Source of the DNA: Deinococcus sp.
Lineage (GTDB): Bacteria; Deinococcota; Deinococci; Deinococcales; Deinococcaceae
Assembly (NCBI GenBank): GCA_028287665.1
Contig: JAQBPF010000258.1
Coordinates: 1 to 7,744 of the forward strand
Direction: 5' to 3'
DNA length: 7,744 nt
In this document: piece by piece, positions 1 through 5,622 of the stretch
How the letters are laid out: every line of letters begins with the position of its first letter
How positions within the stretch are numbered: position 1 is the first letter of the stretch
Notes under the pieces: model-generated
What the model saw: only the letters and a program-made list of their open reading frames with translations
What the model was told of the DNA's origin: nothing
Database searches by the model: none
Program-made: the position numbers and the translations under genes

Positions 1-662
1 GCAAATGGACGAGCGTGGCTGCGCTGGACGCCGGAAGCCCCGCCGCGACCATCACCGAAGCCGTGTACGCCCGCGCCATGAGCGCCATGAAGGAAGAGCG
101 CATGGCGGCCAGCCACTTCCTGAAAGGTCCTGAAATTACGCCTCCCGCCGATCAGGCTGCCTTTATCGAGGGCGTGCGCCAGGCTCTGTACGCCTCCAAA
201 ATTGCTGCCTATGCCCAGGGCTTTCAGCTGCTGCGTCTGTCGGCCCAGGATGCGGGCTGGACGCTGGATTTCGGCGCGATTGCGCTGATGTGGCGCGGCG
301 GCTGCATCATCCGCGCCCAGTTTCTGGACCGCATCAAGGAAGCCTACGACGCCCAGCGCGACCTGCCCAACCTGCTCTTGGCCCCCTACTTCCAGGAGGC
401 CGTGCAGGGCGTGCAGACCGCGTGGCGGCAGACCCTGGCCACCGCTGCTACCAACGGCATCCCCACGCCTGCCTTTGCCAGCGCTCTGGCCTACTACGAC
501 GGCTACCGCACCGCCAAGCTGCCTGCCAACATCCTTCAGGCCCAGCGCGATTACTTCGGGGCACACACCTACGAGCGCACCGATGGCCCACGCGGCGAAT
601 TTCACCACACCAACTGGACGGGGCGCGGCGGAGAAACGGCCAGCAGTACCTATAACGTCTAA
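1..662 (+). CDS. gnd: 6-phosphogluconate dehydrogenase, C-terminal half (5' end outside window)
   Basis: This is the C-terminal 219 residues of decarboxylating 6-phosphogluconate dehydrogenase. The enzyme is cytosolic, belongs to the oxidative pentose phosphate pathway, and converts 6-phosphogluconate to ribulose-5-phosphate with production of NADPH. The frame is already open at base 3 and begins KWTS, the end of the family's GTGKWT signature. The GTG at 15 is therefore internal and not a start. The visible part is the all-helical dimerisation domain, followed by the C-terminal tail FHHTNWTGRGGETASSTYNV. That tail closely resembles the ending of the long eukaryote-like form (HTNWTGHGG...SSSYNA) rather than the shorter E. 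coli tail. In this family the tail reaches into the partner subunit's active site. The NADP-binding Rossmann domain and the catalytic Lys/Asn lie upstream of the window. The TAA stop is at 660-662. A large hairpin follows 24 nt later. Identification is by recognition of the family sequence. Confidence 0.96.
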   Translation, partial: KWTSVAALDAGSPAATITEAVYARAMSAMKEERMAASHFLKGPEITPPADQAAFIEGVRQALYASKIAAYAQGFQLLRLSAQDAGWTLDFGAIALMWRGGCIIRAQFLDRIKEAYDAQRDLPNLLLAPYFQEAVQGVQTAWRQTLATAATNGIPTPAFASALAYYDGYRTAKLPANILQAQRDYFGAHTYERTDGPRGEFHHTNWTGRGGETASSTYNV

Positions 663-678
663 AGGCCGCAGCAACACG

Positions 679-731
679 AAAAAAAGAGTGGGGCCGACTT
701 CCGGGGGTTTTTCCGGGCAGTCGGCCCCACT
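679..731 (-). terminator. 13-bp hairpin with minus-strand U-tract, between gnd and the cupin gene
   Basis: A perfect 13-bp inverted repeat is present: AGTGGGGCCGACT at 687-699 pairs with AGTCGGCCCCACT at 719-731. A second short pairing, CCGG with CCGG, lies inside the loop. Seven A residues (679-685) flank it on the left and no T-run follows on the right. Read leftward it is therefore a classic stem plus CTCTTTTTTT intrinsic terminator. Read rightward it is a strong hairpin without a U-tract. Its position 24 nt past the gnd stop suggests that it also marks the gnd 3' end. The right arm touches the -10 box of the cupin promoter. Whether it works in one direction or both cannot be decided from sequence. 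Confidence 0.75.
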
Positions 732-742
732 ACACTGCGTCC
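731..742 (+). promoter_or_regulatory. Probable leaderless promoter (-10 box TACACT) of the cupin gene
   Basis: TACACT at 731-736 fits TANNNT and is followed by exactly 6 nt (GCGTCC) and then the ATG at 743. No SD sequence precedes the ATG. This places the predicted transcription start at or next to the A of ATG, as in Deinococcus leaderless mRNAs. The -35 position (about 708-713, TTTTTC) is poor and lies in the loop of the upstream hairpin. Confidence 0.6.
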
Positions 743-1132
743 ATGATCCCTCAGCCTGTGAATCTCGCCGCTGCCTTTGCCACTTTTGATGAGGTCTATG
801 CCCCCCGTGTGGCCGCTGAACTCAATGGTCAGATGGTCAAACTGGCCAAGATTCAGGGCCGCTTTGTTATGCATTCCCACCCCAACGAAGACGAACTGTT
901 TCTGGTGCAGCGGGGCGAACTGCTGATGCATTTTGAAGACGGCCCCACGCGGACCATCCGTGAGGGCGAATTGATCGTGGTGCCGCGTGGCGTGCGGCAT
1001 TGCCCCGACGCCCAAGAAGAGTGTTGGATCCTGTTGTTCGAGCCTGCCAGTACCCTGAATACAGGCGATGAAGGCGGCGAACGCACCCGCGACGCCGTGC
1101 CGCTGACCGCCGACACTGGAGCGGGCCTTTGA
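743..1132 (+). CDS. Small single-domain cupin protein
   Basis: This is a 129-aa protein forming one conserved beta-barrel of the cupin superfamily. Cupin motif 1 is seen as G39-x4-H44-S-H46-x4-E51-x6-G58. Motif 2 is G75-x5-P81-R-G-V-R-H86. H44, H46, E51 and H86 are the expected metal ligands (usually Mn, Fe or Zn), so the barrel looks intact. The usual Asn at the end of motif 2 appears to be replaced. Residues after about 104 form a polar, Gly/Asp/Thr-rich tail outside the barrel. No signal peptide is seen, so it is probably cytosolic. The ATG at 743 was chosen because it lies 6 nt downstream of TACACT, without an SD. The 3' end overlaps the alanyl-tRNA editing gene by 4 bp (TTGA), implying an operon and coupled translation. 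The substrate is unknown: single-domain cupins include isomerases, dioxygenases and binding proteins, and nothing here picks one. Confidence 0.88.
   Translation: MIPQPVNLAAAFATFDEVYAPRVAAELNGQMVKLAKIQGRFVMHSHPNEDELFLVQRGELLMHFEDGPTRTIREGELIVVPRGVRHCPDAQEECWILLFEPASTLNTGDEGGERTRDAVPLTADTGAGL
1118..1131 (+). promoter_or_regulatory. SD site deciding a TTG start for the editing protein
   Basis: GGAG at 1118-1121 lies 7 nt upstream of the TTG at 1129-1131, inside the last codons of the cupin gene. The start and the cupin stop share bases as TTGA. The good SD and spacing, with family homology beginning right after (RALYYEDG), support TTG as the true start. Confidence 0.7.
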
Positions 1133-2478
1133 CCCGCGCCCTGTATTACGAAGACGGAACAGCGCTGACCTTTGACGCCACCGTCCAGGAGATCAACGGT
1201 TCTGAAGTCGTGCTGGACGCCACCGCCTTTTATCCCGAGGGCGGCGGACAAAACGGAGATGTAGGCCGCCTGACCTGGGCAGAGGGTTCGGCAGCAGTCT
1301 TAGACACCCGCAAAGACAAGGCCACCGGGCTGATCTGGCACAGGCTGGAAGGCCCGTTGCCCACGGTCGGCACACCGATCATGGGTGAGGTAGACGCGGC
1401 GCGGCGCTGGCGGCAGATGCAGCGGCACAGCGGCGAGCATCTGCTGGCGCAGGCCTTCAGGCGCGTGAATCCGGCCTTCAGCGTGGCGGCAGTGGGGATG
1501 CGAAACCCCGAATGCACGCTGGATCTGGAAGGTGATCCGGCAGAAATGCATGTGCAGGCCGCCGAAATCCTGCTGCGCGAAACCCTGGGCCGCACCGATC
1601 TGACGCTCGAAACGCCCACGGTTTCCGAAGATGATCTGCATCTGTATGCTCCACGCCGTGAAACCAAGGTGCGCGGGCAGGTGCGCCTGGTCATCTTCCG
1701 GGATTCGGCTGGGGAGGCGTTTGATGTGAGCGCGTGCGGCGGGCTGCATGTTCCGCGTGCCAGCCTGGCCGCGCCTGTGGTGATTTTGCGAACTGAACGT
1801 ATCCGGGCGGGCCTGACGCGGGTGGTCTTCATGGCTGGAGAGGAAGCGGGCGAGTATCTGACCCGTGTGTACCGAGACGCCCGTACCCTGGCCCAGGGCT
1901 TCAGCGTACCTGTAGACCGCGTGCCCGAACGGGTGGCGGCCCTGAGCGCCGAACGGGACGTGCTGAAAGCCGAAGCCGCCGCTTTACGGGAGCGGTTGGC
2001 TGGGGCGTTGCTGGAAGCCGCGCCCGTAGAGACCGTGAACGGCCTGCCCGTGCGCTGCGTCACGGTAGATGATCTGGCGCTGTTGTTGCCTGTCCTGAAT
2101 GCCGTACCAGACGGAGAAGTCGTGCTGGCTTTGGCTCCGGGCGGGCGCTGCGGCATGGCCCGCAAGCACCTTGATCGTCATTTCACGTTCTCCAACCACC
2201 TCGTTGATGTTGGGGCCATCTTTGGCCGTGTTCTCAAGGCAGCGGGGGGCAAAGGCGGGGGCAAATCGGAGATCGCGCAGGGCGTTACGCCTCAGCCGGA
2301 CGGGTTTTTTGCGGCAATCAAAGAGGCTCTGGCGGCGTTCGTATTCGTTCGAGTGCCTGAACCTCAGCCGCAACCGGAGTACGGACAGCCGTTTAAGAAA
2401 CTCTCTGCCCCAGCTTCAGGTTTAGAGAAAACAGAGATTGTAGGCATGCTGAAGCCCAAGCCTTCAAACGAAGCTTAA
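1129..2478 (+). CDS. AlaX-like alanyl-tRNA editing protein with DHHA1 domain
   Basis: This 449-aa protein resembles the editing and C-terminal parts of alanyl-tRNA synthetase without the aminoacylation domain. It would hydrolyse mischarged Ser- or Gly-tRNA(Ala) in trans, as a cytosolic proofreading enzyme. The N-terminal barrel carries FYPEGGGQNGD (34-44), where most relatives have QPGD. The editing domain has zinc-site motifs HSGEH (H100, H104) and CGGLH (C203, H207), all four ligands present. A likely coiled coil follows at about 262-295. A DHHA1-type domain spans about 300-400 and contains the glycine-rich loop GGKGGGKSEIAQG (373-385). This is the long AlaX layout. The last 45 or so residues (PEPQPQPEYGQP...KPKPSNEA) form a proline/lysine-rich tail that I do not recognise. 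The start is TTG, overlapping the cupin stop. A full synthetase presumably exists elsewhere in the genome. Specificity (Ser versus Gly) cannot be read from sequence. Confidence 0.92.
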   Translation: MTRALYYEDGTALTFDATVQEINGSEVVLDATAFYPEGGGQNGDVGRLTWAEGSAAVLDTRKDKATGLIWHRLEGPLPTVGTPIMGEVDAARRWRQMQRHSGEHLLAQAFRRVNPAFSVAAVGMRNPECTLDLEGDPAEMHVQAAEILLRETLGRTDLTLETPTVSEDDLHLYAPRRETKVRGQVRLVIFRDSAGEAFDVSACGGLHVPRASLAAPVVILRTERIRAGLTRVVFMAGEEAGEYLTRVYRDARTLAQGFSVPVDRVPERVAALSAERDVLKAEAAALRERLAGALLEAAPVETVNGLPVRCVTVDDLALLLPVLNAVPDGEVVLALAPGGRCGMARKHLDRHFTFSNHLVDVGAIFGRVLKAAGGKGGGKSEIAQGVTPQPDGFFAAIKEALAAFVFVRVPEPQPQPEYGQPFKKLSAPASGLEKTEIVGMLKPKPSNEA

Positions 2479-2532
2479 AGAGATGACCTAAAAGAGTGAC
2501 GCACCCGCCTCCCCACTCCACCCACTGACCAT

Positions 2533-3333
2533 TTAGGGCTTCACTGCCACCGCACGCAGTCTCCGGTAATCCGCCACCCATTCCTGCCCGTTCCACAACC
2601 GGGGGCGGGCATAGGCTTCGGCCTCAGTCAGCACGGCGGCACGCTGCTCGGCACCCAGCGGGGCCAACCACGCCGCGCCAAAGCCCTCCAGCCACGCCCG
2701 GAATCCGTCTTCCCCTTGCAGCACCGTGGGACGCTCAAACCAGTGGGTACGCTCCACGCGCAGGTTTGCCGCTTCCAACAGGGTGGCCAGTTGGGCCGTG
2801 CTGGGAAAGGTCCACGGGTGGGGCACGTCCGGCAGGCCAAGGGTGCGGGTGGCGTGATCCACGGCGTCAATCACGGTCTGTACGTTGCCTGCGCCGCCCA
2901 TTTCCAGCACCAGCCGCCCACCGGGTTTCAGGGCGTCGGCCACCTGCGCAAATACGGGATCCAGCGGCTTCATCCAGTGCAGGGCGGCGTTGCTGAATAC
3001 GGCGTCGAATTCGGCATGATAGGGCAGGGCGTGTGCGTTCAGTACCTCAAAAGTCACGTCTCTGTGGGCGGTCCTCGCGCCAGCCACCATCTCGGCACTG
3101 GCATCCACGCCGACCACCGCCGCCCCACTTGCCGCAATGCTGGCCGTCAATTCGCCCGTTCCGCAGCCCAGATCCAGAATGTGCTCGCCCGCTCGCGGTT
3201 GCAGCCAACTTCCGGCGAGGTCTGCACTCGATTCAAACACGAAGGCGTGGCGGGAGCGGTAGTGGTCGGCGTTCCAATCGGCGGGCTGGGGGCTGGTCAG
3301 GTCGGTGGCGGTTGGCGGTGGTTCGTGGGTCAT
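2533..3333 (-). CDS. Class I SAM-dependent methyltransferase (Tam-like)
   Basis: This 266-aa cytosolic protein has a Rossmann-type methyltransferase fold. SAM-binding motif I is LDLGCGTGEL (53-62). The acidic residue of motif II is D77 in VGVDAS. FDAVFSNAALHW (109-120) and LKPGGRLVLEM (135-145) are the later conserved strands. The N-terminal WNADHYRSRHAFV and the C-terminal WVADYRRLRAVAVKP are typical of a family annotated as trans-aconitate methyltransferase-like. The small-molecule substrate is not evident, and a BioC-like or other carboxyl methyltransferase role is possible. The ATG at 3333 was chosen because AAGGAG (3338-3343) lies just upstream and an intrinsic terminator occupies 3373-3399. 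The open frame beyond 3333 runs through that terminator and cannot be coding. The gene converges on the editing gene with a 54-bp gap that contains no convincing terminator. Upstream lies a possible leader-peptide attenuator. Confidence 0.92.
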   Translation of the reverse strand: MTHEPPPTATDLTSPQPADWNADHYRSRHAFVFESSADLAGSWLQPRAGEHILDLGCGTGELTASIAASGAAVVGVDASAEMVAGARTAHRDVTFEVLNAHALPYHAEFDAVFSNAALHWMKPLDPVFAQVADALKPGGRLVLEMGGAGNVQTVIDAVDHATRTLGLPDVPHPWTFPSTAQLATLLEAANLRVERTHWFERPTVLQGEDGFRAWLEGFGAAWLAPLGAEQRAAVLTEAEAYARPRLWNGQEWVADYRRLRAVAVKP

Positions 3334-3337
3334 AGAA

Positions 3338-3343
3338 CTCCTT
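3338..3343 (-). promoter_or_regulatory. Ribosome binding site of the methyltransferase
   Basis: AAGGAG lies 4 nt upstream of the ATG at 3333 on the minus strand. It decides the start against the longer open frame that reaches 3456. It is about 30 nt downstream of the terminator U-tract, so the gene is translated from an SD even though the upstream leader ORF appears leaderless. Confidence 0.85.
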
Positions 3344-3372
3344 ATCAGGTTCAGTGAAGGCGGCAATGACAC

Positions 3373-3399
3373 AAAAAAACCTCTCCTGATCTGGAGAGG
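3373..3399 (-). terminator. Intrinsic terminator in the methyltransferase 5' leader
   Basis: On the minus strand, CCTCTCC (3399-3393), loop AGATCA and GGAGAGG (3386-3380) form a perfect 7-bp stem followed at once by seven T (3379-3373). It lies 39 nt upstream of the methyltransferase ATG, between the gene and the only promoter-like sequence I can find for it. No full-size minus-strand gene ends here. It is therefore best read as an attenuator, or as the end of a short leader RNA. Confidence 0.85.
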
Positions 3400-3408
3400 G
3401 GGCAACTT

Positions 3409-3433
3409 CCGCAGGGTCAACGTTAACCGGCGG
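3409..3433 (-). other. Leader hairpin and 14-bp imperfect palindrome over the leader stop codon
   Basis: As RNA (minus strand), CCGC (3433-3430) pairs with GCGG (3412-3409), and GGUUA (3428-3424) pairs with UGACC (3419-3415) around an ACGU loop. The leader ORF's TAA (3425-3423) lies inside this hairpin. As DNA, the core 3415-3428 is GGTCAACGTTAACC on the plus strand, a palindrome with one mismatched pair, so it could instead be a protein operator. A further pairing, GGGGC (3440-3436) with GCCCC (3403-3399), would extend the structure up to the terminator stem. Confidence 0.5.
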
Positions 3434-3479
3434 TGGCCCCAGGGCAAAGAAGGCAAACAAGAAGGTGGGCGGCGATCAT
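3423..3479 (-). CDS. Candidate 18-codon leaderless leader peptide
   Basis: The ORF reads MIAAHLLVCLLCPGATAG and stops at TAA (3425-3423). Its ATG lies exactly 6 nt after TAGGCT, as seen for the cupin gene, and there is no SD. The first T of that box begins an in-frame TAG, so the ORF cannot extend upstream. All four Leu codons are CTT, whereas neighbouring genes use mostly CTG, and two of 18 residues are Cys (TGC). The stop lies inside a hairpin, and an intrinsic terminator begins 23 nt later, ahead of the methyltransferase. This arrangement matches leader-peptide attenuators, including the leaderless Cys-containing leader ORFs known from mycobacteria. The peptide itself matches nothing I recognise, and so short an ORF could arise by chance. 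Confidence 0.45.
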   Translation of the reverse strand: MIAAHLLVCLLCPGATAG

Positions 3480-3491
3480 GTGGTCAGCCTA
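3480..3491 (-). promoter_or_regulatory. Candidate leaderless promoter (-10 box TAGGCT) of the methyltransferase leader
   Basis: On the minus strand TAGGCT (3491-3486) is followed by 6 nt (GACCAC) and the leader ATG at 3479. The -35 position at 16-18 bp spacing shows no good match to TTGACA, so support comes from the -10 box, its spacing and the downstream leader architecture. I see no other promoter between here and the methyltransferase. Confidence 0.45.
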
Positions 3492-3686
3492 GCACGGAGG
3501 TTCTGCCCTGCCTGAGCTGGCCGCTTCAGCCGGACCGCCTCGGCCAACCTTCGGCGGCTGGCGGTGGGGTGCAGGATATTGGGTGTACCCCCATCTGTCT
3601 CCTGCCTGTGTCCCCGCGCCTGTGGTCCACTGTCATGGCAACAGCCTGTGTGGGTTCCTGTGGGTTCGCCGCATCCTTTTCTCTCT
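3492..3686. other. Non-coding part of the divergent intergenic region
   Basis: The whole intergenic interval, 3334-3695, is about 360 bp. Its left part holds the methyltransferase leader elements. In this right part I see no credible gene and no convincing SigA-type promoter for the beta-propeller gene. What stands out is a GC-rich pairing (CCGCC 3535-3539 with GGCGG 3553-3557), the small palindrome GGGTGTACCC at 3581-3590, and a tandem direct repeat at 3649-3667. The promoter of the exported protein must lie here or depend on an activator. Confidence 0.5.
3649..3667 (+). repeat. Two direct copies of TGTGGGTTC in helical phase
   Basis: TGTGGGTTC occurs at 3649-3657 and again at 3659-3667. 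The 10-bp period puts both copies on the same face of the DNA, about 30 bp upstream of the beta-propeller start codon. This could be a regulator site or simply a small local duplication. No regulator is identified. Confidence 0.35.
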
Positions 3687-3695
3687 GGAGGTCGT
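3687..3695 (+). promoter_or_regulatory. Ribosome binding site of the beta-propeller gene
   Basis: GGAGG at 3687-3691 lies 4 nt upstream of the ATG at 3696. It fixes the start at a signal peptide and excludes the in-frame upstream extension to 3564. Confidence 0.85.
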
Positions 3696-5519
3696 ATGAA
3701 GCGTGTTTCTTCGTGGCTGGCCCTGTCACTCGCTCTGGCTTTGCCGTCTGCCTTGGCTGGGAGCCTGACCGTGACCCAGTCTTATGCTCTGAACGACGCG
3801 GCGGCGCAGGATGCCGCCTGGTTTCGGGACGGCAGACGGGTGGCCATTGCCGTAGAGAACACCGTGATCATTGCTGATCCTGCGGGCAAAGCCCTGATGA
3901 CCCTGCGCGGCCCCACCGAACCGGTTCGCCGCCTCAGCGTCAGCCCTGACGGCACGCTGGTGGCGGGGCGTTCAGATGGTGTGCTGTACGTGTGGCGCGT
4001 GGCAGGCGGCACGTTGGTGCGCCGCTGGCCTCCTGCCGCAGAGACCCAGGCCCTCCCGGTGGTGCGCGGCGCTTTCCGGGCCGACAATTCGCTGCTGGTG
4101 TTGCAAAACGAGCAGGACGCCCCGCTGCTGGCCCTCAATGCCACGACAGGAGTGACCACCTCGCTGGCTGACGTGGGCCCCGAAGACCTGATCACCTCTG
4201 CCGATGGCAAAACAGCGCTGATCGTGGATTACGGCAAGGCTTTTCTGGTGGACACAGCGACCTTGAGCAGGAAAGGCCCCGCCGCCACCTACACCAAGAT
4301 CAGCAACGCGGCCCTCAGTCCAGACGGCTCGCTGGGGGCCATTGCGGGCGACAGCGGCAAAGTGCAAGTCCTGAGTGCGGCTGCTCCGGCGCGGACCCTG
4401 GCCACCAGCCTCAAAGACCCCGGTATCGCTTTTCTGAACAACGCCACCTTGCTGCTGATGGAGGGCGGCAGTCTGGAGCAACTGGCGGTCAGTACCGGGC
4501 AAAAGATCGGCGGCCTGCTGAAGTCCCCCCTGGGCGAAGACGCGGTCAACGTGTCGGCCAACGGCGCCGTCATCGGATTGTCTGACGATTACCCGCCCAG
4601 TTTGTTTGCAGTGACCCGGCCCGCTGGCAGCACCTTTCTGCGTTTTCCGGCCAGCAAGGCGCAGGGGGTAGGACTGGCTGGAGCGCAGGCCGCCGCCGTG
4701 CAATTTGATGAAGGATTCCTGCTGGGCAACCCCAACCGCCCGCTCGATTCGGGCGACGCTTCTGTCCCTGTGTTGGCTTCGGCGGCCGGGGTCACGGTGG
4801 CCCTGCTGAAAGGCGATGGCGGCTATCAGGTGGAGGTGGTGCAGGCAGGCAAACTGGTTCCCGGCCCCCAGCTCAGCGACTTCGCTGAGAATCTCCAGCT
4901 GTTTCAGCTCAGTTCTGATGGGCGGTTTTTGCTGACCCATGACGGCTTTACGCTGGCTCTGACCGATCTGGCCCGCCAGACCACCGTAACGCACAGCGCC
5001 GACGACCTCGACCTGGGTGACGCCCTGCTTGATCTGGCGGCGGTCAGTGGCAACGGCACGCAGATCGCCCTCGTGACCTCTGATGGCTCTGCCCTGAGGG
5101 TCAACGGCCAGACGGGTCAGATCACGTCCAGCACCCAACTGCCTGAGGGAACGGAAGCCGAACTGTTGGACATCGCTCCAGACGGCACCATTGCTCTGGG
5201 CGTGCGCCGCGACGATCAGGCGGAAGTGTGGCTGTTCAAGAAGGATGCCCAGACGCCGTTTAAGCAACTGGAGTTTTCCGGCTGGGTCGATGATCTGCGC
5301 TTCAGCCCGAATGGTCAGGCGCTGGCCCTGAATGTCAGCGGCTCCTATTCCGGCGTGATCGTGCTGGACACCAGCAGCGGCGCAGAACTGGCCCGCAGCG
5401 CGGCCCTGAGCATGTACGACGGCGGCCTGACCTGGAATGCAGGCGGCACCCAACTGTTGGTCGGACGCGGCGTCAACGGCAGGCCCGGAAGTGTGACCCT
5501 GCTGAACTTCAAGCGCTAA
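3696..5519 (+). CDS. Exported WD40/YVTN-like beta-propeller protein
   Basis: This is a 607-aa protein with a clear Sec signal peptide: MKR, a hydrophobic stretch (about 6-19), and a likely cut after the ALA at 19-21. There is no lipobox Cys, so it is probably periplasmic or secreted. The mature part consists of degenerate propeller repeats. SPDG-type turns recur at 83, 168, 208, 287, 406, 451, 494 and 537, each followed by a hydrophobic strand, as in [12 protein letters not shown] and [14 protein letters not shown]. At about 40 residues per blade, some 586 mature residues would give about 14 blades, so probably two propellers. No catalytic domain or membrane anchor is visible. Such proteins are usually interaction or ligand-binding scaffolds, and no partner is evident nearby. 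The start is set by SD GGAGG. The gene stands alone, divergent from the methyltransferase, with a large inverted repeat straight after its stop. Confidence 0.85.
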   Translation: MKRVSSWLALSLALALPSALAGSLTVTQSYALNDAAAQDAAWFRDGRRVAIAVENTVIIADPAGKALMTLRGPTEPVRRLSVSPDGTLVAGRSDGVLYVWRVAGGTLVRRWPPAAETQALPVVRGAFRADNSLLVLQNEQDAPLLALNATTGVTTSLADVGPEDLITSADGKTALIVDYGKAFLVDTATLSRKGPAATYTKISNAALSPDGSLGAIAGDSGKVQVLSAAAPARTLATSLKDPGIAFLNNATLLLMEGGSLEQLAVSTGQKIGGLLKSPLGEDAVNVSANGAVIGLSDDYPPSLFAVTRPAGSTFLRFPASKAQGVGLAGAQAAAVQFDEGFLLGNPNRPLDSGDASVPVLASAAGVTVALLKGDGGYQVEVVQAGKLVPGPQLSDFAENLQLFQLSSDGRFLLTHDGFTLALTDLARQTTVTHSADDLDLGDALLDLAAVSGNGTQIALVTSDGSALRVNGQTGQITSSTQLPEGTEAELLDIAPDGTIALGVRRDDQAEVWLFKKDAQTPFKQLEFSGWVDDLRFSPNGQALALNVSGSYSGVIVLDTSSGAELARSAALSMYDGGLTWNAGGTQLLVGRGVNGRPGSVTLLNFKR

Positions 5520-5520
5520 A

Positions 5521-5560
5521 CACAGCTGTCCGGTACGCAGTGACGCGCCGCCCAGCTGTG
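5521..5560. repeat. 8-bp inverted repeat just past the beta-propeller stop
   Basis: CACAGCTG at 5521-5528 is the exact inverse of CAGCTGTG at 5553-5560, with a 24-nt loop, and begins one base after the TAA. It could form the mRNA's 3' hairpin, but no T-run follows on the plus strand (AAGGCC follows instead). It is therefore not a standard intrinsic terminator. Each arm also contains the self-complementary CAGCTG, so a protein site is possible. Confidence 0.45.
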
Positions 5561-5610
5561 AAGGCCAGCCAGAAAGAACCCTGAGAACGGTAGGTGGGGC
5601 GCGGTGGGCG

Positions 5611-5622
5611 CAGACTGCCGTC
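5611..5622 (+). promoter_or_regulatory. Weak leaderless-type promoter of the flavin monooxygenase
   Basis: CAGACT (5611-5616) is followed by 6 nt (GCCGTC) and the ATG at 5623, with no SD. The spacing is identical to that of the cupin and leader-ORF promoters, but the first base departs from TANNNT. The -35 region is not convincing. Confidence 0.4.

Noticed and set aside
1230..2165. 311-aa open frame on the minus strand
   Set aside because: It is antisense to the editing protein, whose zinc and DHHA1 motifs are intact. The product is Ser/Arg/Thr-rich with no domain pattern.
2494..2518. GAGTG/CACTC pairing between the convergent editing and methyltransferase genes as a terminator
   Set aside because: The stem has only 5 bp with a 15-nt loop and a T4 tail on the minus strand. 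This is too weak to call.
2716..3357. 213-aa open frame on the plus strand
   Set aside because: It is antisense to the methyltransferase and its leader and has no recognisable motif.
3334..3456. N-terminal extension of the methyltransferase to 3456
   Set aside because: The extension would translate the intrinsic terminator and ignores the AAGGAG site before the ATG at 3333. Family homology starts after 3333.
3535..3557. CCGCC/GGCGG pairing upstream of the methyltransferase leader
   Set aside because: Short GC pairings are expected by chance in such sequence. There is no U-tract and no link to a gene end.
3564..3695. N-terminal extension of the beta-propeller protein to 3564
   Set aside because: It would bury a textbook signal peptide internally, and GGAGG directly precedes the ATG at 3696.
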